Below are positions 6,438-10,000 of a stretch of DNA of 10,000 nucleotides, piece by piece; within the stretch, counting starts at the first letter, position 1, and each line of letters opens with the position of its first letter. The translations under genes and the position numbers were made by a program. The notes under the pieces are model-generated. The model saw nothing but the letters and a program-made list of their open reading frames with translations. It ran no database searches and was not told where the DNA came from. The stretch comes from Magnetospirillum sp. (GTDB lineage: Bacteria; Pseudomonadota; Alphaproteobacteria; Rhodospirillales; Magnetospirillaceae): positions 1 to 10,000 of the forward strand of contig JAIWOG010000126.1 in the NCBI GenBank assembly GCA_020217035.1, in the 5' to 3' direction.

Positions 6438-8267
6438 ATGGGCATATGGAAGGTCATTCCCGGCGTCCTGTTGGTGGCGTTCAACCTGACGCTGTACCTT
6501 CTGCTTGACCGTCAGCACCGCAACATCGTCGCCGAGACCCGGATCAAGGCCGAAAGCGTGGCGGTTCTGCTGGAAGTGGCGGTCAGCGAGTTCATCGAGG
6601 GCACCCAACGCACCCTGACCGGCCTGACCCATCTGGTCATGGCGAGCGGCGTCATGGACAACAAGGCCGAAGAAGAACGGGTGCGCTTTTTCATGGCTGA
6701 ACGCCGCAGGGCGTCGCCCAGCCTGACCGCCATCCTGGCCTTCGACACCCAAGGCAACCTGCGCCTGCATTCTGAAGACGCCAGCTTCGCAAGCACCAAC
6801 GTCGCCGACCGTCCCTATTTCCAATATCACCAACACACACCCGACCTTTCCCCCTTGCTGGGACCGGCCTTAAGAAACCGCAGCAGCGGCGCCTGGGTGG
6901 TTCCCATCAGCCAGCGCATCGAGAGCGAAGACGGCCGCTTCGCCGGAGTGATGGTGACGGGGCTGTCGCCCAAGCATTTCGTCGGATTGTTCGAATCCCT
7001 GGCGTCGTCCGACTATCTGGTGATCACCATGCGTCACGCGGACGGGTCGGTGCTGGCCAGCTTCCCCAGCCTGACCACCGCCGAGAATATCCCAGCCCCG
7101 GTCATGGGTGAGAACGCGGTTGTCGTCCGCCGTCATTCGTCACGCTATCCGCTGGTCATCGAAGTCGGCGCCGACCTGGACAAACGCTTGTCCGATTGGC
7201 GCCACGACCGCGACATGTCCGTCATCTTGGCCTTGGCCGGCAGCTTGGTGATCGTTGTCGGCGCTGGCTTGCTGAACCAGGCCGCCTCGCGCCGGCGACA
7301 ATTCGTCGACGACTTGGCTCAGGCCAACACCCTGCTGGAACAAAGGGTCGAGGAACGCACCAAGGAACTGAAATCCGCCTTCAACCGCCTGAACGGTTTT
7401 CTGGGCGTCGCCCGCGACGCCGTCGTCATCATCGACAAGATCGGCACCATCGAGGAATTCAACCCGGCGGCAGAGGCCATGTTCGGCTATGCCGCGCCGG
7501 AAGTGGTGGGCAAAAGCATCAATATGCTGATGCCGGAAAGCTACGCCGCGTCACATGACCGCTACATCGCCCATTCCCAGGCCAGCCAAGCGGCCCACAA
7601 GGTCGGCGGCGGCCGGGAAATGGTCGGACGGCGCAAGGATGGCAGCGAGTTCCCCATCGAACTGACCGTCGGCACCCATCGCGATGGCGAGGCGTTTTCC
7701 CATGTCGGGGTGATCCGCGACATCAGCGAACGCAAGCAGGCCGAGGCCAAGCTGACCTTGCTGGCGACCACCGACGGGTTGACCGGATTGCTGAACCGTC
7801 GGGCCTTCATGGAGCAAGCCACAAGGCGCTTGGCCGATACCACCGGCCAGCCGGCGGCAGTGATGATGATCGACGCAGACCATTTCAAGCGGATCAACGA
7901 CACCTACGGCCACGACGCCGGTGACCGGGTGTTGCGCCATCTGGCCGACATCCTGCGCGATTGTGCCCGCGCCCCGGATTTGGTCGGCCGACTGGGGGGC
8001 GAGGAATTCGCTTTCTTGCTGCCGCAAGCCCCCGGCGACAGCGCCACGCGGGTCGCCGAACAAATCCTGGAACGCGTCCGCGCCTGCGTGGTGCCGCTGG
8101 AAAAGGGCGACAGCCTGACCTTCCGCGTCAGCATCGGCATGGTCAGCGGCGCCCCCGCCATGGGCATCGACGAATTCCTGTCGCGGGCCGACAAGGCCCT
8201 GTACCAAGCCAAGAGCGAAGGACGCGACCGCGTCGTCCGCCTGGACGGTCAGGACACGCCGATCTGA
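6438..8267 (+). CDS. Membrane diguanylate cyclase: Cache-like sensor, FixL-like PAS, GGEEF
   Basis: Makes cyclic di-GMP from two GTP at the inner membrane. With the ATG at 6438 it has 609 residues: membrane helix about 6-23; periplasmic region about 26-255 resembling double Cache domains (ADRPYFQYH and a following GAWVVPISQRI segment); membrane helix 260-282; coiled coil about 290-315; PAS about 316-440; GGDEF domain about 445-606. The active-site loop is GGEEF (520-524), an active variant. RAPD (511-514) is the RxxD product-inhibition site. The PAS domain has H373 and R393, 20 residues apart as H200 and R220 are in Bradyrhizobium FixL, so haem and oxygen binding is plausible. No EAL domain is present. 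A TTG at 6411 would add nine residues, but it overlaps a GGAGG and lies at the predicted transcript start. AAGG at 6425-6428 serves the ATG. Confidence 0.93.
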   Translation: MGIWKVIPGVLLVAFNLTLYLLLDRQHRNIVAETRIKAESVAVLLEVAVSEFIEGTQRTLTGLTHLVMASGVMDNKAEEERVRFFMAERRRASPSLTAILAFDTQGNLRLHSEDASFASTNVADRPYFQYHQHTPDLSPLLGPALRNRSSGAWVVPISQRIESEDGRFAGVMVTGLSPKHFVGLFESLASSDYLVITMRHADGSVLASFPSLTTAENIPAPVMGENAVVVRRHSSRYPLVIEVGADLDKRLSDWRHDRDMSVILALAGSLVIVVGAGLLNQAASRRRQFVDDLAQANTLLEQRVEERTKELKSAFNRLNGFLGVARDAVVIIDKIGTIEEFNPAAEAMFGYAAPEVVGKSINMLMPESYAASHDRYIAHSQASQAAHKVGGGREMVGRRKDGSEFPIELTVGTHRDGEAFSHVGVIRDISERKQAEAKLTLLATTDGLTGLLNRRAFMEQATRRLADTTGQPAAVMMIDADHFKRINDTYGHDAGDRVLRHLADILRDCARAPDLVGRLGGEEFAFLLPQAPGDSATRVAEQILERVRACVVPLEKGDSLTFRVSIGMVSGAPAMGIDEFLSRADKALYQAKSEGRDRVVRLDGQDTPI

Positions 8268-8273
8268 AATCGG

Positions 8274-8765
8274 TCAGAAATCCAACAAATCCTTGATCGC
8301 CGCCACGCCCGCCTTGGCGCAGATGTCGTCGGCTTCGCCGCCCGGTGCGCCAGACACGCCGATGCCAGCGACCAGGGCGCCGGCGGCTTCGATCTTGATG
8401 CCGCCGCCCAGGATGGTGGCGCCCGGCACGTCGCGCAGGCCCGATTGCGGCATGCCGGGGCCGGTCAATTTCACCAGTTCCGTGGTGTCGGTGCGGAAGC
8501 TGACCGCCGTCCACGCCTTGCCGGTGGCGACCGGCACGGTATGTGGGCCGGCATAGCGGTCGCGCAGCATCACCTGGGTGTTGCCGCCACGGTCGACAAC
8601 GGCGACGGCCGCCTGCCAGCCGTTCTTGCGGCAGGTGTCCAGCGCCGCCTGCGCGGCCTTCAATGCCGCTTCCGGGGTCAGCATGGTTTGGTCGAAGGTG
8701 CCCTCGGCGGCGAAGGCGGGTGCTGTGGCCAGCAGGGCCGCCAGGATCAGCGAAATGTTACGCAT
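8274..8765 (-). CDS. Exported GlcG/HbpS-family protein
   Basis: Protein of 163 residues with a signal peptide (1-19, AFA-A), followed by one GlcG/HbpS (PF03928, 'haem-degrading') domain. Family marks are AVAVVDRGGN (53-62), GGGIKI (120-125) and the glycine-rich GIGVSGAPGG (134-143) followed by EADD. Members form oligomers; HbpS of Streptomyces is secreted and binds haem, while others are of unknown function, so haem binding here is inference. ACGGAGG lies in the 12-base gap after the SoxS-like stop and is well spaced from this ATG, so it is the last gene of the minus-strand operon. Its stop is six bases from the stop of the convergent cyclase gene. No T-rich terminator separates them. Confidence 0.9.
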   Translation of the reverse strand: MRNISLILAALLATAPAFAAEGTFDQTMLTPEAALKAAQAALDTCRKNGWQAAVAVVDRGGNTQVMLRDRYAGPHTVPVATGKAWTAVSFRTDTTELVKLTGPGMPQSGLRDVPGATILGGGIKIEAAGALVAGIGVSGAPGGEADDICAKAGVAAIKDLLDF

Positions 8766-8777
8766 GAAAGCCTCCGT

Positions 8778-9143
8778 TCAGCAGGTGGCGGGCAGCTTGC
8801 GATAAATCTGCGACAACTCGCCCCAGAACAGGTCGTCGCCGCCATAGCCGACGACCCGGCCGACTTCACGGCCGCAGGCGACGGCGACGAAGGTGGGGGC
8901 ATAACGCAATTGCTTCAGGATCCGCAGGTCGGCGGGCATGTTTTCCATGCGCACCACGCGCAGCGGCAGACGCTTGCCTTCCTCGGTCTTCGGATAGATG
9001 GGACCGATCTCGCGGTGCCATTTGGCGCACCAGGCGCAGCCCCGCGTCTCCACCATCACCAATTCGCCGGCACGGGAAGGAACGGCCCCGGTCGCCAGGA
9101 CCAGGGCCGCGACGAGTGCCGCCAGGGATGGCCGCAGACGCAA
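8778..9143 (-). CDS. SoxS-like periplasmic thioredoxin
   Basis: Thioredoxin-fold protein of about 121 residues with a signal peptide (about 1-25, SRA-G). The redox motif is CAWC (C36, C39), followed by the segment WHREIGPIYPKT, which is characteristic of the SoxS/thioredoxin-like proteins found with sulfur-oxidation genes in Paracoccus and relatives. P83 in YAPTFV is the likely cis-proline. VGYGGDDLFWGEL near the C-terminus matches the family's usual ending. Extra cysteines are C90 and the last residue, C121. The TTG at 9143 is chosen as start: it lies four bases after the tusA stop, has AAGG about nine bases upstream, and gives a proper signal peptide. The in-frame ATG at 9287 would read through tusA in another frame and is not credible. 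Role inferred: reduction of periplasmic thiols or a sulfur-pathway partner. Confidence 0.87.
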   Translation of the reverse strand: MRLRPSLAALVAALVLATGAVPSRAGELVMVETRGCAWCAKWHREIGPIYPKTEEGKRLPLRVVRMENMPADLRILKQLRYAPTFVAVACGREVGRVVGYGGDDLFWGELSQIYRKLPATC

Positions 9144-9147
9144 GGCT

Positions 9148-9372
9148 TCAGGCCTTGCGCTTGATCTGGAAGGTGTAAACGCCGCCGGCCACGCCGGTGG
9201 ACACCAGCTCGTTGCCGGTCTGCTTGCAGAAGGCTTCCATGTCCTTGACCGAGCCGGGATCGGTGGCGTGCACTTCCAGCACGGCATCCACCGCGATGTC
9301 CTTGATGGCTTTCTTGGTGCGCAGGATGGGCAGCGGGCAGTTCAAACCCTTGACGTCGAGAACCGTGCTCAT
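9148..9372 (-). CDS. tusA: TusA-family sulfur carrier protein
   Basis: Small cytoplasmic persulfide carrier of 74 residues, the standard length. The invariant CPxP motif is C12-P13-L14-P15; C12 carries the sulfane sulfur passed between donors such as rhodaneses or cysteine desulfurase and acceptors such as DsrE-type proteins. A second cysteine, C49, is present. AGGAGAGG about eight bases before the ATG is the strongest ribosome binding site of this operon. It sits between an RHH gene (40-base gap) and the SoxS-like gene (4-base gap), with a DsrE2-like gene further upstream. That context favours sulfur trafficking in oxidation or persulfide handling over tRNA thiolation, but both are possible. 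The gene name reflects the family, not proven orthology to E. coli TusA. Confidence 0.93.
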   Translation of the reverse strand: MSTVLDVKGLNCPLPILRTKKAIKDIAVDAVLEVHATDPGSVKDMEAFCKQTGNELVSTGVAGGVYTFQIKRKA

Positions 9373-9412
9373 ATTCGTGACCTCTCCTAGATGTTATCCC
9401 CGGCGGACCGCT

Positions 9413-9739
9413 TTAATGGCCGAGATTGATATATTTCAGGCAAACCACCCGCAAGCACGACGCCAGGTTCTTGTCGTTGGTGACCAGGCAATGGTCGTGG
9501 ATGCGGGCGATGAGGGCGCTTGCGGCGACGCCCTCGTCCCTGGCCATTTCATCCAACACCGTCCAGAACGCCCGTTCAAGACGGATGGTGGTGGAATGGC
9601 CATGGATTCTGACCGAGCGCTTTTCCGGGACGAAGGCCCGCGCCTGCTCGGGATTGCACAGCCCGAACAGACGCGCCAGCGGCCCGTCACCAAGCTCGGG
9701 GACCGGCCCCGGTTCTAGATGAACAGGTTGATGTCGCAC
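9413..9739 (-). CDS. RHH_4 ribbon-helix-helix protein
   Basis: About 108 residues. The C-terminal part matches the RHH_4 family (PF13467): the strand RSVRIHGHSTTIRLE (41-55), then AFWTVLDEMARDEG, then a helix, and the ending NLASCLRVVCLKYINL. Ribbon-helix-helix proteins bind DNA as dimers through the strand, but RHH_4 members are mostly uncharacterised. The start is uncertain. No ATG lies between the DsrE2 stop and the conserved part, so the GTG at 9739 is proposed, overlapping the DsrE2-like gene by 25 bases. Upstream of it the frame stays open to an ATG at 9859, deep inside that gene. Conserved sequence begins near residue 21 (LARLFGLCNPEQ), so the first 20 residues may not be translated. 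It could be the local regulator of the operon. Confidence 0.8.
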   Translation of the reverse strand: MRHQPVHLEPGPVPELGDGPLARLFGLCNPEQARAFVPEKRSVRIHGHSTTIRLERAFWTVLDEMARDEGVAASALIARIHDHCLVTNDKNLASCLRVVCLKYINLGH

Positions 9740-9999
9740 TGGGTGGCCGTCTCGATATAGGTGGCGGCGCCGGCATATTCGATGCCGTCGATCATGTCCT
9801 TTTGGTCGTATTCGAAAAGATCCATGGTCATCTGGCAGGCGATCATGCGCACCCCGCATTCCTTGGCGGCGTCGCGCAAATCCTCGATCGAGGCCACGCC
9901 CTTCTTCTTGATCAGGTCCTTCATCATGGCGGTGGCCATGGCGTCCATGCCGGGCAGCGCCCCCACCAGGTTGGGCATGGCCATGTGGCCGCCCATCAT
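9715..9999 (-). CDS. DsrE2-like sulfurtransferase-fold protein (N-terminus outside window)
   Basis: The C-terminal 94 or so residues of a DsrE/DsrF-like protein of the DsrE2 type (PF13686), usually about 150-170 residues. The methionine-rich stretch GGHMAMPNLVGALPGMDAMA, then helix KKKGVASIEDLRDAAKECG, then the conserved-cysteine motif MIACQMTMD, then DMIDGIEYAGAATYI and the ending INLFI match this family. Numbered from the ATG at 9999, cysteines are C48, C55 and C88; C55 corresponds to the conserved family cysteine. The methionines at the window edge are probably internal. DsrE2 proteins commonly occur with tusA and rhodanese genes and are thought to take part in persulfide transfer. It appears to be the most upstream visible gene of the minus-strand operon, whose promoter lies outside the window. 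Confidence 0.9.
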   Translation of the reverse strand: MMGGHMAMPNLVGALPGMDAMATAMMKDLIKKKGVASIEDLRDAAKECGVRMIACQMTMDLFEYDQKDMIDGIEYAGAATYIETATQCDINLFI

Positions 10000-10000
10000 G

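Noticed and set aside
4866..6836. 656-codon open frame on the minus strand opposite the second M16 gene and the cyclase start
   Set aside because: It runs antisense across two genes and a promoter region, has Gly/Gln/His-biased composition and no recognisable domain.
8445..9164. Plus-strand open frame opposite the HbpS-like and SoxS-like genes
   Set aside because: It is antisense to two genes with signal peptides, family motifs and a well-placed ribosome binding site for the HbpS-like gene.
9428..9455. CTTGCG...TATATC on the minus strand inside the end of the RHH gene, a possible internal tusA promoter
   Set aside because: The -35 has a poorer match and the spacing is short; TATATC arises from the conserved Tyr-Ile codons of the RHH C-terminus.

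Overview
The window looks like chromosomal core DNA from a GC-rich alphaproteobacterium, most likely of the Rhodospirillales (Magnetospirillum-like). This is inferred from the high GC content, the order ileS, lspA, DUF3035 lipoprotein, paired M16 peptidases, and the RHH_4 and SoxS-like families further on. No tRNA, rRNA, CRISPR array, insertion sequence or phage gene is visible. No gene-free stretch is longer than about 180 bases.

Positions 1-3270, plus strand: a tightly packed unit of ileS (5' end outside the window), lspA (signal peptidase II) and a DUF3035 lipoprotein with a clear lipobox. It ends in a strong intrinsic terminator at 3234-3268. Positions 3387-3653 hold a small cysteine-containing orphan gene with a good ribosome binding site. 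Positions 3724-6371 hold two ATGA-overlapping periplasmic M16 peptidase subunits with split active-site residues: the first has the zinc site, the second has the Arg/Tyr pair. A CTTGCC...CTATAT promoter candidate lies just upstream. Positions 6438-8267 encode a membrane diguanylate cyclase with a periplasmic Cache-like sensor, a PAS domain that carries FixL-type haem residues, and a GGEEF domain with an RxxD inhibitory site.

Positions 8274-9999, minus strand, converge on the cyclase with only six bases between stop codons. Read in transcription order, the cluster is DsrE2-like protein (partial), RHH_4 ribbon-helix-helix protein, TusA sulfur carrier, SoxS-like periplasmic thioredoxin, and a secreted GlcG/HbpS-family protein. 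Spacing is tight or overlapping throughout, so it reads as one operon. It combines cytoplasmic sulfur-relay proteins with exported redox and possible haem-binding proteins.

The points most worth a second look are the probable haem-PAS oxygen-sensing cyclase, the mixed sulfur-relay/periplasmic redox operon, and the complementary M16 pair. No wholly new multigene system is evident; most genes belong to recognisable families.
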